Shown here: in pieces, positions 10,134-20,589 of the stretch
Layout of the letters: every line of letters begins with the position of its first letter
Position numbering within the stretch: the stretch's first letter is position 1
Assembly (NCBI GenBank): GCA_001969505.1
Contig: LSSK01001697.1
Location: 1-33,843 of the forward strand
Direction of reading: 5' to 3'
Length of the DNA stretch: 33,843 nucleotides
DNA from: Zancudomyces culisetae
Taxonomy: Eukaryota; Kickxellomycota; Harpellomycetes; Harpellales; Legeriomycetaceae
Program-made: the position numbers and the translations under genes
The notes under the pieces: generated by a model
What the model saw: only the letters and a program-made list of their open reading frames with translations
The model's database searches: none
Told to the model about the DNA's origin: nothing

Positions 10134-10732
10134 CTTTTCTCCTTTTTTCGACATTATTAACTGTCTTGTATTATATCATTGTTGATACTGTGTTTTTCTT
10201 TAAATGTATAATAACTCAATTTCTTTGTCTATTTTTTTCGAGACAAAATAGACATGTTTGAGTGTTTAACTTATCCCCAGTCCACTGCATTGGGTTTGCC
10301 ATCAATGTGGTTTTTTTCCATACAAGTCAATCAAGGTTTGGAGGTAGGGGGAGAAAGAGTTTTTTTTTCTCCTCTGATTATGCTGTTATTTCATTTGATG
10401 ATTGTAAATCGCCTCTTACAATTTTCTTTTTTTCGACAGCTGATTAAATAAGCCCTAAACAAAAAAATAAATCGTGACATGGGTTATAGTAGAGAAAAAC
10501 AATAATAAAACGAAAAGCGCGGTTAGTAAATTAGATTCACTTTTAATTGTCCCCACTTTCGGTTGTTATTTCGTATCTTTTTGACTTTACGGTTAGCAGA
10601 GCTACAAAAGCAACGTTAGTTTCCATTTGCATCGTGAGATGGTTAATGGTGTTTCGTTTATTTACGCGTCACACATACACACACGTTTATATATATAATT
10701 TTTTTTTTGGGCTAAAAGAAATATAATCTATA
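10134..10732. other. Intergenic between the KNL2-like and MYST genes
   Basis: No gene supported. AT-rich with poly-T runs; a single MluI cell-cycle-box-like hexamer (10664-10669) lies near the MYST start and is listed separately. Confidence 0.5.
10664..10669. promoter_or_regulatory. ACGCGT (MCB-like) motif upstream of the MYST gene
   Basis: The palindrome ACGCGT lies 64 nt before the MYST start codon. In yeasts it is the site of the MBF G1/S factor. In AT-rich DNA such CpG hexamers are uncommon, but a single copy is weak evidence. Confidence 0.25.
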
Positions 10733-12041
10733 ATGAATGAACGGAAAAAAAGTAAACCCGAATTTAATGTACAGCGCATATATTTGGGCAAGTATTGGGT
10801 TTCGGTGTGGTACGAATCGGCATATCCGGATGAATACAGGTCAGCAAAGCAATTGTATATTTGTGAAAAGTGCTTAGTATACATGAAAAGCAAATCCCTA
10901 TTTTTACAGCACATTGTAAGTCCCTCGCTATCTCTCTCTTTCTTTTGGTTTTTGTTGTTTTGTTTTTTGTAGGTGGATTATACTAAAATTGAAACTGAAG
11001 CTGAAACTCATATCGAAAATAGAGACAATGTGACTGCAATTATCCAAGAGGAGAATTGGTATACCAAGATTCAACTTGTCAGGTTTACCAAGTCGACGGA
11101 AAAACAGAAAAGGTAACTTCATACTCAACATTTTTTTTTACTTCATTTCTTTTTTTTAAAAAAAAAAAAGTAAATAAGGATACACATATGTATAAGCTCT
11201 ACTTTTTATATTTCAAGTGATGGTATCATGTGTAATTAAATGTGAACAAATAGCTGTACTGTCAAAACCTATGTCTGCTCTCTAAACTGTTTTTGAATCA
11301 AAAGACGCTGTTTTATGATATTTCCAACTTTTTGTTTTATACTCTGTTTCAGAAAACAGACAAGAACCAACACAGTCATAGTCACCACCAAACAAACAAC
11401 ACATTTGGCGTTTCAGACACCTCCCATAGTGGGTATGCTCACCACCAGTATGGTAAAATGATTGAAGAATGCTTTGAATATACGTTTTTAGGATATTTTT
11501 CAAAGGTAAGCATTTTATTCCAACGCCATATTTAAAAGAATAATAGCAATCTATATTGAATTCGATTATTGTTGAATAGGAAAAAGTTTCAATAGACGGA
11601 AATAATTTAGCATGTGTACTGGTATTCCCACAGTTTCGTGGGCAACATTATGGAACACTGTTGATAGAATTGAGTTATGAAATCAGTAAAATAGAAGGGA
11701 AAGTAGGAGGACCTGAAAAACCTTTGTCAGTGCAAGGATTTTATGCATACAAAATGTACTGGCGATCAGCTATTTTGTCTTATTTGCTAGAAAAACTAGA
11801 CAGCGGGACAACCAGTGTTTTTGGAATTCAGGAAATGTCTGTAGATCTGGGAATTTCGATCCAAGATATATTATTTACATTGCAAGATATTGGATTGGTA
11901 AAGTATTGGTACCTGGGCAAGAACGTCATGTGCGTGACAAGACAGGAAATAGTGGACATAATTCAAAAGCTGAAGTTCAAGTTTAAAAAAAGATTGGAGA
12001 ATAGTGGAGTGGTTTATTGTAACATTAATAAAGTTAACTGA
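10733..12041 (+). CDS. Short MYST-family histone acetyltransferase
   Basis: Four exons, 10733-10915, 11023-11112, 11254-11505 and 11580-12041 (introns 107, 141 and 74 nt), give 328 residues that are essentially only a MYST domain. Seen in order: [18 protein letters not shown]; a C2HC zinc finger (C44, C47, H60, C64) whose last Cys comes from exon 2; [14 protein letters not shown]108 at the autoacetylated Lys position; catalytic-region Cys187 (NLACVL); E221 at the general-base position (GPEKPLS); and a winged-helix C-terminus. Two oddities: the acetyl-CoA loop reads RGQHYG (195-200), so the first Gly of the Q/RxxGxG motif is His198; and residues about 124-166 are a His-rich insert absent from usual family members. 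There is no chromodomain, so it is nearer Sas2-like than Esa1-like in layout. It would acetylate histone tails in the nucleus. Confidence 0.88.
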
Positions 12042-12469
12042 TTTAATTACATTTAAATGCACACAAAAGTTGGTACAAACTGGAATAGTTCTGGAGGAGG
12101 GAGGTAGGTCAGTAAATATTGGGAATTACGTGGTGTTTTGACCCGTTGTATGCTCATTTTACTCTGGAAGGATACTCTCAAAAGTCTAGCAAAACCTGGA
12201 CTGGATAGTAATACATTAAATGGTCTACAAAAACTATAAGGTGTGTTCTATCTTTAATATATTGTTGCTCCTTAAAAATAATAGTAATAATAACAATAAT
12301 AAAATATTATACAGTAAAAATGCGAATGCGCAAAAACGAGAATATCATCTATCATCTATCGTCCAAAACAAACTCCAAATAATTTCTCTTCCTTCCCTCC
12401 ACCTGCCCCTCACCACAATAAAGTCCAGTATATAAAAACATAAAAACGTAAAAACATAAAAAACAACAT
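12042..12469. other. Convergent intergenic region (MYST/TAF11)
   Basis: No gene. It holds an AATAATA run and a short ACATAAAA/ACGTAAAA repeat (about 12435-12462), and probably both genes' 3' processing signals (an AATAAA-type signal overlaps 12417). Confidence 0.5.
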
Positions 12470-13773
12470 TTAGAGGCTCGGGAATCGCGAACGATACTTC
12501 ATATACGCATCCCTCAAATGCTCAGGCCGAATAGGCCCCTCCTCTCCACGCTCCTTCTGGATGGATAATGCTATAATAAATTTGCACAATTTTTTTTTCT
12601 TAGTACCAAATACTTCATAACCTTAAAATATATAAAATATTCTTATTACCCAACTCGATTATCTCTCCAGCAAACACCTTGCCAAGACCAGCAATTACAA
12701 ATACAAGGGTCGAAGAAGCCTGTTGATTCAGTATCGTTGAGACAAGCCTTTTTATCGCCCCTTTGTTCAGCCCTGATCTTCTATATGCCTCGTAGCGCTG
12801 CTTCTGCTCTTCAGAAAACCCGTCAATTATTTGTCTATTCAATGTGTTTAAAAAATTACTCACTGTACCTCTAGATACTATTTGAATACCCATAAAAATA
12901 AACGAAAATCATAACTCAATATTACCTGACTTCGTCTTTACTTTGTTTGTTGATGTTATATAAATCTTCAACTGGGAACAGCGACTTTGATTCGAACCCA
13001 TCATTGTCAAAATCGCCCATCCCTTCATCGTCCATAGATTCTTGATCTTCAGCCTGCTGATCCTCCTTTATATTTTCCTGTCCCCTTTCCCCATCAACCC
13101 TAGCCAGTTCTGCAATGTTTAAATCTGCTATCCCAAATTGCCCTAATCCCTCTTCAGTTTGTTCTCTGTCAAAGTTAACCCTTTTTCTCCCCCTCTTTTT
13201 ACCCGGCTTTCTTGAGATCGCAGCTGATTCCAAATTTCCATGCTTTGGCTTCCTTCCTCGCTTCCCAGTTCCGGGTTTTTTGACTATACTGGTTGAGATT
13301 TCGGGCACAGCGTTGTCGGTATATTTAATCCGTTTGTGTACAATATTCGGTGTTATTCCTGTCAAAGTGATGGTCTTTGTGTTTTTAATGAATATCGATT
13401 TTGCTCCCCTCCCCCTCCCCCTTCCTCGTCCCCTGCCTCTACCCCTGCCTCCTCCTCTACTAATTCCTGCACCTCCGCTCATATCCCCCTCCCCACTTCC
13501 ACCTATACCCCCGCTTCCAATCATTACACCGCCCCTTCCTCTCCCTCTCCCTCTTCCCCGCCCTCTACCCCTCCCTCTACCCCGTCCCCTCCCTGATTGT
13601 TCTCCCATCGTTTCTACCCTTACAGCATTCGTAGTACTCGTAAAACTCTCCACACCAGGATGGCCCTGAACAGAGAATTGCGTCTTTCCGCTATTTTCTG
13701 CCCAAGACGCAGTCGATACCGGATTCCGTGCGCCCGTCGGGTTCATCTCTCCTGCTCCAGGATTGTTTGACAT
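12470..13773 (-). CDS. TAF11: TFIID subunit 11 (TAF11) with RG-rich, AT-hook N-terminus
   Basis: Three exons on the minus strand, 13773-12926, 12870-12650 and 12570-12470 (introns 55 and 79 nt), give 389 residues. The C-terminal 100 residues are a TAF11 histone-fold: GFSEEQKQRYEAYRRS, AIKRLVSTIL, FVIAGLGKVFAGEIIE, then GEEGPIRPEHLRDAY, the family's signature, recovered only when the last intron is removed. TAF11 pairs with TAF13 and helps TFIID contact TBP/TFIIA at promoters. The N-terminal half is unusual: two long Arg-Gly runs (about residues 62-82 and 109-124) and an AT-hook-like RGRKPK core (about 170-180) followed by KKRGRKR, then an acidic stretch. Such RG and AT-hook segments bind nucleic acid in other proteins. 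The start at 13773 is the first ATG in frame. Confidence 0.9.
13405..13590. repeat. Arg-Gly codon repeats in the TAF11 gene
   Basis: Two CCTCTCC/CCCCTCC-type purine-pyrimidine skewed arrays (about 13405-13450 and 13531-13590) encode (RG)n on the minus strand, separated by a Gly-rich linker. The strand asymmetry makes this a local mirror-like polypurine/polypyrimidine tract. Confidence 0.75.
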
Positions 13774-14199
13774 TTGAAATCCCACTATTTGCACTTATAT
13801 TTATATATTTGCTTTTCTAAATTGCGTTTATTATTTTATTCTTTACCAAACCCTTTTTCAAAAAAAAATTATATTTCTATTTCGTGAAGCGAGATTTGGG
13901 CAAGTCAAAATAAAAGACAGATTTCCAGGAATCCCCAAGCCTAAGATTACTGCTTTGAGAATTTTACCAGATCATTCTCTCTCCTATCACAAAAACAAAA
14001 AATTAAAATTGAAAATAGAAAAACAATACAAAGCTGAATCGATGGTCAAGGGGTAAAGGTTGGGATATTTTCAATTATTTATAAAGAACAAGCTAAATAG
14101 ATTCTAAACATAATGGTAGGGGGGGTGAGGAAAAAAAAACGTTAAAGAAACACGTACAAACAGGTCCATAAACCTCTAACAGGGTCAATAATCACGCTC
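13774..14199. other. Intergenic between PFD1 and TAF11
   Basis: AT-rich DNA between two minus-strand genes. It should hold the TAF11 promoter and the PFD1 terminator. Nothing else recognised. Confidence 0.5.
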
Positions 14200-14679
14200 T
14201 TATTGAGGTTTGGCGTGATGTAGAAAATCTCGAAGGTTGTCCTGAGCATCCTTTAGTGTCTTTTCCAGATACTTTTTCTTCTTTTGTAGTGCCTCCAACA
14301 TATCTTTGGAACTTTTAGAATCCGCTTCGAAATCGGAAATTATTTTTGATTTTGGTTCCTTATAAAACATTTTACCCAGAGAAACAAATGTATTTACATT
14401 TTCGGGCAGACTCTGTAGTTCAATCTTGGTTATTTCATCTTTTCTAGCACCGATTGCTAGCGATGTGATCTGAGAATTTATAAATGAAAGCTGTTGTTGG
14501 GTTTTTACTATTCGTTCTTGGATTTGTTCGTAAACCTAAATGAACACAGCTCAAGTTGAAATTACTGCCAGCTTCAGTATAAATGGTACATTGCAAGTGC
14601 TAAAGAAAAAGATGCCGCAAAATTAGTGCAGACTATGTATAAAAGGTCGTACTTACATGCTGTATATCAGTGGAGCTCA
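14200..14679 (-). CDS. PFD1: Prefoldin subunit 1
   Basis: Two exons, 14679-14656 (only eight codons, MSSTDIQH) and 14535-14200, separated by a 120-nt GTAAGT...TTTAG intron, give 119 residues, the usual size for beta-type prefoldin subunit 1. The protein is two long coiled-coil helices (about 9-45 and 85-117) joined by the beta-hairpin section that carries the family landmarks: a Thr/Lys-Ile-Glu-Leu-Gln-x-Leu-Pro stretch and VSLGKMFYKEPK. Prefoldin is a cytosolic hexamer that hands nascent actin and tubulin to the CCT chaperonin. The gene is too short and too split to appear as a long frame; the motif order makes the call fairly firm. Confidence 0.85.
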
Positions 14680-14963
14680 TTGTAATTTTCTGTTCTTTTG
14701 TAGATCTTCAAAGATTGTATTTTTTTTATAACAAGAATAGTTTGGTTAGTTACAATTTTATTTATTGATATTTTCATTTTGTTATTCGTTTGTTTGGCTT
14801 TTAAAACTCCAAGAATTAATCAAATATAAAAATTACTGAAAAAAAAACCTAATAATGGCTAACCTGCCTCCTAAATTTATATATTCTTTTTATTCAAACC
14901 AAATGCTATATAGAAATGGTGACAATAGAATCCACTCTCTAGGGTTTGGCGTAGCATTACCTT

Positions 14964-15563
14964 TTATTCAACATAAAGATCAAAGCAAGTAGAATACTCC
15001 TCGCCAACTGGATTTGAATCAAACCTCCACAACCAAACAAAGGAATATACTCTTTTTCGCTTGAAATGTGCAGGAACAGTCCAATTTCCATAACAAACAG
15101 AGTTTGGATTTTTGGGATCAAAACAGTTTGAGTCTGTTGCAAACACCATTTCGCCTGCAATTCTTGCCTGTGCAACTTGGTTATAATTCGTTAACCCCCT
15201 GGATTCCTGATCAGAATACAGGATACGGATTGTAGTGGGATGTGTATTGTTGAGGTGTCCGTTTTGCTCCCATGTTTGATATATTGTTTCCCCTGGCTTA
15301 ACACATCCCATTGGATATGTTGTAGAATACTGTAACGGATTGGTTCCCTGGCGATTTTTTTCGCATATTGGGTATGAACTTGGTCGAGCCTGTATAAGAT
15401 GTGTGTAGACTGTGTTAATGTCCCTATTCTCTCTACCTGGATAGCCTCTTGAATATCCATCACACGTTTTTAAATCCATATTGAACTTTGCACAATCAAT
15501 CCAGCTATGAGAGGCGACAAGTAGAGTGTTTAGTAATATCGTTACCAAGCTAGCGAAAACCAT
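14964..15563 (-). CDS. Secreted LPMO-like protein with predicted N-terminal His
   Basis: A 199-residue intron-free protein from ATG 15563 (first ATG; the frame extends upstream without one) to TAA 14964. Residues 1-18 form a signal peptide ending VAS, so cleavage would expose H19 (HSWIDC) as residue 1. Other landmarks are GYSRGYPGR (36-44), C24/C34/C67/C87/C147/C157 for disulfides, NGH (H103) and an aromatic YSFVWLWRFD (173-182). An N-terminal His, a later Gly-His and a C-terminal aromatic are what a lytic polysaccharide monooxygenase copper brace (His1, second His, axial Tyr/Phe) needs. I do not recognise the precise AA family. Expected action is outside the cell on polysaccharide, or copper binding without catalysis as in X325 proteins. 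Function is inference. Confidence 0.65.
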   Translation of the reverse strand: MVFASLVTILLNTLLVASHSWIDCAKFNMDLKTCDGYSRGYPGRENRDINTVYTHLIQARPSSYPICEKNRQGTNPLQYSTTYPMGCVKPGETIYQTWEQNGHLNNTHPTTIRILYSDQESRGLTNYNQVAQARIAGEMVFATDSNCFDPKNPNSVCYGNWTVPAHFKRKRVYSFVWLWRFDSNPVGEEYSTCFDLYVE

Positions 15564-17172
15564 GTTTTTGGGTGATTGAGCAGGTGTATGAATTGATAGG
15601 AGTTGATATAACCTCAATATGACCGAATATCGCAGCTAATAGAGAATTTTTACCTTATTCTTTGTATTACTTTCAGCTATATGTTTGAATTCTTGGAAGT
15701 TTAAAGCTGTATTCTACTGTGAAGTCTCGAAAGAACCTAGCTCTTGTTGGAATACTGCGTTCTTTATATTTCTTTTTGGAAAATGCAAACATCTCGTTTA
15801 AAATATCATTTTAGAGTAGAGCAATTACCTTTGAAAAGTGGTAAATCCAGTCAGTGTGTTTTTTTTCATCAGGTTTATCTGTGGTTCTATAAATAATGGA
15901 CAATGAGAAATAGGACCTTTTCATGTAAATAAGCTCGCTGGCAAGATAGATTATTTAGAGCAGTTACAACCTCTGCGTAGTTTTGTAAATAAATATGAAA
16001 AATCATCTCGTCATCATTATTTTATCCTCTCACCCCCAGATCTCAAAAGTACACAAAGGTAGAAATTGAATGAAAAAATATTCATGATGAGCTGTATGGC
16101 AATGCAACAGGACTTTTTTTTTGTAGCTTTTGTTGATTCTGAATATTGGTCATAAGAGTAATACCCATACCCCACTTTTCTAATAGCAGAAAATAAGATG
16201 GACTACTACAATAACCTTTTTTAGAAAAAATACATTCGTAATTTAAGCACTATGCCGTGTAAAAAAAAAGACCCTTCTACACCCTTGATGCTAAGTAGAT
16301 CAATTCACCTTTGATGTGGTACTACTCTCTATCTCTTTTTTAATGGTAAAAATCTCAAAATTTTTGAAAAGACAAGTTAAAAGAGCTTTTTCTTCCACCA
16401 CTCAAAGAATGTAATATTTGATATTAGCGCTGAATCAAAAGGTATGGCTGTGAGTGGAAGTATCAAACCTGGTTTTCTATGCACACACCTATTACTTATA
16501 GGGTGGAAAGTTTTGTATCAAAGACTTTGTATTCAACTAATAAAAATTAAGTGCCATATTTACTTAGCTATATCATCAACTAGTTTTTATTCACAAAAAT
16601 AAGAATACTGGGTCGGTCTTAATGATAATAGAACCTATGTGTGAATGTGAAGGGGGCAGGAGGCTGTGTGGAAAAAAGTGAGAAGGTGAGAAGGTGAGAA
16701 GGTGAGAAGGTGAGAAGGTGAGAAGGTGAGAAAATGGTTATGCTAGATTGCCAAATAAAAATCAGAGTGTCTCTTGCTCGCAAGGAACAAGCGAGGCTAC
16801 TTTTACCACCATTACCGTGATTTGCAGCAACCAAGGCTGACTATATGATAGGTCCGATTCTCAACAGTTGAATTGAATTTCAGGTTAATTAACCATGAGA
16901 GTGGAGTTGAAAGGTCATTGTCGTGAAAGGCGGTTTTATGTTTGCAGAGGATGCTGAATAGTTGGAATGGCAGCAATTAACAAACAGAAAGTTAACAAAG
17001 ATAGTGATATACAATATAAACAAGGCCTTGAAAGTTACTAAAGGTTACAATTTCAAAAAATAAGAAAAAAGTGTAAACAACTAAGAACCCACCTGGCAAA
17101 AAACTATATAGACACCCGCGTATTTGAAAAAAGCCAAAGATGGATTTTGTGAGTTGGCCCGGGAGCACAAAA
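15564..17172. other. Gene-poor 1.6-kb intergenic stretch
   Basis: AT-rich, with stops in all frames; the few short frames look like chance. The only clear structure is the GTGAGAAG minisatellite (16679-16734). It should include the promoter of the LPMO-like gene on its left side. Confidence 0.5.
16679..16734. repeat. GTGAGAAG octamer minisatellite
   Basis: Seven tandem copies of an 8-nt unit, nearly perfect, in non-coding DNA. Confidence 0.95.
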
Positions 17173-19330
17173 CTAACAACGCTTGTAGTAGCGATCTGCA
17201 TACTCCTGGTCTATAGCATTAGAATGGGCACTTGCCTTGCTGAGATTGCGCAGAAATGATGCAAAGGAGTTTTCATTCCGAGCGCCATCATCAACAGAGT
17301 CTTTTTTGAAGTATGTCCGCTGAAAGTTCCTGAACTTGTTGTATTTATCAACCAAAATTTTTTGAGACAATTCCGTATGAGGGGTAAAGCTGGCAAGTAC
17401 CATCCAACATTTGTTGGTAGATGGCTCAGATGGGTCTAGAAGAACCGCAGAATCAACAGTCTCTCCATTCACATTATTTTCCAAGCTAATGCTATAATAT
17501 TCTATTTTTGATGTCGATGGTGCCTTGAACTCCTCATCAGATGAAAGAAGTTTAAAGCCATCCACTGTTGGTTGATCATCGAAATAATTCAATACCTCAA
17601 CCCACACATCCATTGAAAGACCATCTTTTCTTGTCTCAACGGATACTTTAAACGATTTTTCAGGGTATGTATCAGTAATATAATCAAAAAGTGTCCCCAA
17701 AAGGGCTAGATTGTGCCGAAAATATGCTTCGCCTGTAATGGTATTCCCGTATAGAATCCTATCCAGCTCTTGAACAGGTATATATTGAAATCCAAACATC
17801 CGCGCGGTGTTGTGATATGCTACAAATATTCCGTCCATGTTTCCTATTCTCGTTTGAAAACTGTATTTGAGAAATCCTGATCGCACCAAATCGTAAAATT
17901 CACGTTCAAAAGAGAAGTACAGTCCTTTTTCTTGAAGGATATGGTATCCAGATGCCTCCTATTTTAGATTAACTTAATTTGTCAATGATCCTACAATACT
18001 GCAGCTTAAGAGAGGAAAGTAATTACGGATGTATCCTACCTTATAATTATCTACATCCATTCGCACAGAAACTACTGCTCTCGTTTTCAGATCAAAAGTC
18101 ATATTTGGAAGGCGAGGATCCTGACAGTCAAGCTGTGATCGTAACAGGAATTTTCCGGCCTATATTTTTAATATATTTACATTTAAACCCATATTCACGT
18201 TTATGAGCTAATAAAAACCCGGATTGCACCATCATTTTTTTTCTGGTGACCCACTTACCGAACTATACAAATAACTCTCCAACGTGTCTGGACTTTTAGT
18301 TGTTAGGAAGCTTTTTATAAGGCTTTCATATTCATCTCCATCTAGTACAAGCTGCTTTTCCATAGATTTCCCCTATTTTATATGCAAATTCATTATGGAT
18401 ATTCTACCTTGCTAGGATTTTTCTAATTTAAGATCGTTTTCATAAATATCTACTTTTATCGTACCAATTTGGCCAGAATATTGGAGTTCTTCTCCAAAAA
18501 CTTATCGCTTTCAACCACATATACACCGTCATTGTTTATCAGTTTTATTGTACATGGAACTCTCGCACCTCGGGTATACTTTGTTGGCTAGTAATATGTC
18601 ACAATGCAATAAACATCAAAATTAATAATAGTCACAAAAATTATGCCTCAGGCCACGCAACCCAGCTATTTATATATCCAGGAAACTGGCAGAGTATACT
18701 ATCGCTTACCATATTTTTAAAGGCGCTAGACAAATCTGAAATATCGGGACTTTTGAATCTTGAAAGCAAAAAATGTATGTGCGACATTATTCCAGACATG
18801 GAGCTAGTAGACGAGACGTACTTTTTCCTTAACTCAACTGCGTGCTCGTGCATGGTCTATTTTTACATCAAAATTTTACACTGTTTAATTTCTACAATCA
18901 TTATTTGAATTAAAAAAGAGAAGAAAAAAAGGTTTAAGCTATTTAATACCATAGTTACCTTATCTTGTGATGGTGGTATAAATTTTGGTATTCGGTCATA
19001 TGCAAAGTCTTCGGGTTGAGTAATTTCATGCAGGAACGGTGAAAATTTGTATTCTTTCGTTACAGGGTGCTGCAAATAATGATATCCAGGATCGAATAAA
19101 ACTTTCTCCAAATCGTGTCTTAGGGATGGGACTTTGTCAAAGTCAGTGTCAAATACCGGGACTAACTTGTATTTGCTCGATGGTAGGGGTATAGCTTTAC
19201 CAATTTTAAAGCTTATTCGTTTAATTTCCTTAGCTTTACTTATTCCATTTCTGTTTAATATCAATACGTTTTTGAAGCTTCGTATTCTAGCAGTGCCATC
19301 TATGGCACCAGTTACTTTGCTGACTGACAT
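17173..19330 (-). CDS. PET127: Pet127-like mitochondrial RNA-processing protein
   Basis: Six exons on the minus strand, 19330-18959, 18856-18710, 18587-18465, 18372-18259, 18159-18040 and 17958-17173, all joined in phase 0 (introns 102, 122, 92, 99 and 81 nt), give 553 residues. Family landmarks in order: VLFDPGYHYLQHP; FAYDRIPKFIPPSQDK; KKYVSSTSSMSGIMSHIHFL; GVYVVESD; GKFLLRSQLDCQDPRLP across an exon junction; FDLKTRA; SFEREFYDLVRSGFLKYS; RIGNMDGIFVAYHNTARMFG; and VSVETR. Pet127 is a fungal inner-membrane-associated mitochondrial protein needed for 5' trimming and stability of mitochondrial RNAs and is related to PD-(D/E)xK nucleases; the LDC...FDLKTRA region fits that core. The N-terminus is basic and poor in acids, as for import. 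It is shorter than the 800-residue yeast protein. Confidence 0.9.
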
Positions 19331-19837
19331 TATGCTGAATTTCTAGGGCCTACTGTACAATTTATATTAGCTCAGCTATGCTAATATAGCATTACTTTTA
19401 TCAAATAATTTATGCAAGATAACATTTGCTGTTAAAGCAATACATCTTGGCCATAAAAAATTTTCAGCATTCATTGGTAATAGAGCTTGAAACCCACCAA
19501 TTATATGGATCAGGCAAAACTCGATTAGGTTTAGGATGGCTTTGGGTTGGTGAAATTTTGATCCAAAGAAAAGAGGGGGGATATGTGTGCTGGGTTGAGG
19601 GAGGCCGAGTTTGTGCGAAATTTGGTTGTTTTTCAATGGCAAGGTATATCTCGCTTAAGAGCACTAGGAAGATCAACATCATTGAAATTATTCATTATTT
19701 TTATTCAGAATGATGATTTAGATGTAATAAATGCTTTGATGCTAAACTTATGCTAATAAATTGCTAGATATATAAATTAATAAACAGATAAACGTGTGCT
19801 TCGCCCAATTTACATAGGTGAGTTCCTACTAACATTA
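19331..19837. other. Intergenic between PET127 and the Kre9-domain gene
   Basis: No gene supported; overlapping short frames on both strands (19376-19713) show no recognisable protein pattern. Likely PET127 promoter and the neighbour's terminator. Confidence 0.5.
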
Positions 19838-20589
19838 TTAAAAGCTCATAGCAGCAAAAAGCACCATAGTTACCAACATAAACATTCCCAAGGACTGGGT
19901 GCTTCTTGTTATAGACCCTAAGCTTGTGTTGTTTTTGGGTGAGTTTCCTACAGAGCCAGGAGCAGCGTCTTGGCTATCGTCTTTGGCATTTGACCCGCTT
20001 TCTGATCCCTGGTCTCTGTTTCCACTTCCGGAGTCGTTATTTCCCTGGGCTGGTTGATTTGCAGCGCCACCTTGGCTGCCTCCGCTTTGACTACCTCCAC
20101 TCTGGTTGCCTGAGCTCTGTTGAACAGCTTGTCCACCGTGGTTCCCGTTAGTTGGAGAGCCTCCCTGGAACTGTGGGCTGTAGGATGCATTTCCATCTTC
20201 GTCTGTTATTCTTATTGAGTATACTCGTGAATAGGGGAAATCGCTTGGAACAGCATATTTAAACTTTTTTTGTGCTGCCGAACATTGTTCACATAGTGTT
20301 GTTATATAGTTGAGGTTGTTTGAGTCTGCTCCTTCCATAAGATCAATTACAAGGTTTCCTGATAACGGGGCTCCCTGTAATGAGTTTCTAAAAATATATA
20401 TATTTAGAAAGTTAATACAAACAAGATGGTGTAGAAAATACAGTACAAGAGGATTACTTACGACCAAACAATGTTGTATTCTCCTCCTGGGTTCCATTTG
20501 GTGGATTGGAGAGGCGAGTTAATTACCAATGCGGCAAAGGATGTTGTAAGGCTTGCCAAGATAGCTACAGCTGATATTATACTTTTCAT
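19838..20589 (-). CDS. GPI-anchored Kre9/Knh-domain cell-wall protein
   Basis: Two exons, 20589-20462 and 20387-19838, split by a 74-nt GTAAGT...TTTTTAG intron, give 225 residues. Residues 1-19 are a signal peptide (MKSIISAVAILASLTTSFA). The next 90 residues match the fungal Ser/Thr-rich GPI-anchored Kre9/Knh-type domain: LVINSPLQSTKWNPGGEYNIVW, then NLVIDLMEG and a YSIRITDEDGNASYS end strand. A Gly/Ser/Gln/Asn-rich linker (about 115-195) follows, then a hydrophobic tail (MFMLVTMVLFAAMSF) typical of a GPI attachment signal. The protein is expected at the plasma membrane or cross-linked to wall beta-glucan. The intron lies within the first strand of the domain, so the reading frame without exon 1 lacks the signal peptide. 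Confidence 0.85.

Noticed and set aside
10973-11112. Frame [13 protein letters not shown]... as exon 2 of the MYST gene
   Set aside because: It gives no MYST similarity, whereas the acceptor 50 nt further on restores the zinc-finger Cys and family motifs.
13115-13669. 184-codon Pro/Leu-rich plus-strand frame opposite TAF11
   Set aside because: Antisense reading of the Arg-Gly repeat region; low complexity and no domain.
18403-18430. Possible extra five-codon micro-exon (KNPSK) in PET127
   Set aside because: Direct joining of exons 3 and 4 gives NILAKL-GKSMEKQL, which matches the family without an insertion.
19376-19713. Overlapping 70-95 codon frames on both strands between PET127 and the Kre9-domain gene
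   Set aside because: No motif, no splice partners and similar length on opposite strands, as expected by chance.
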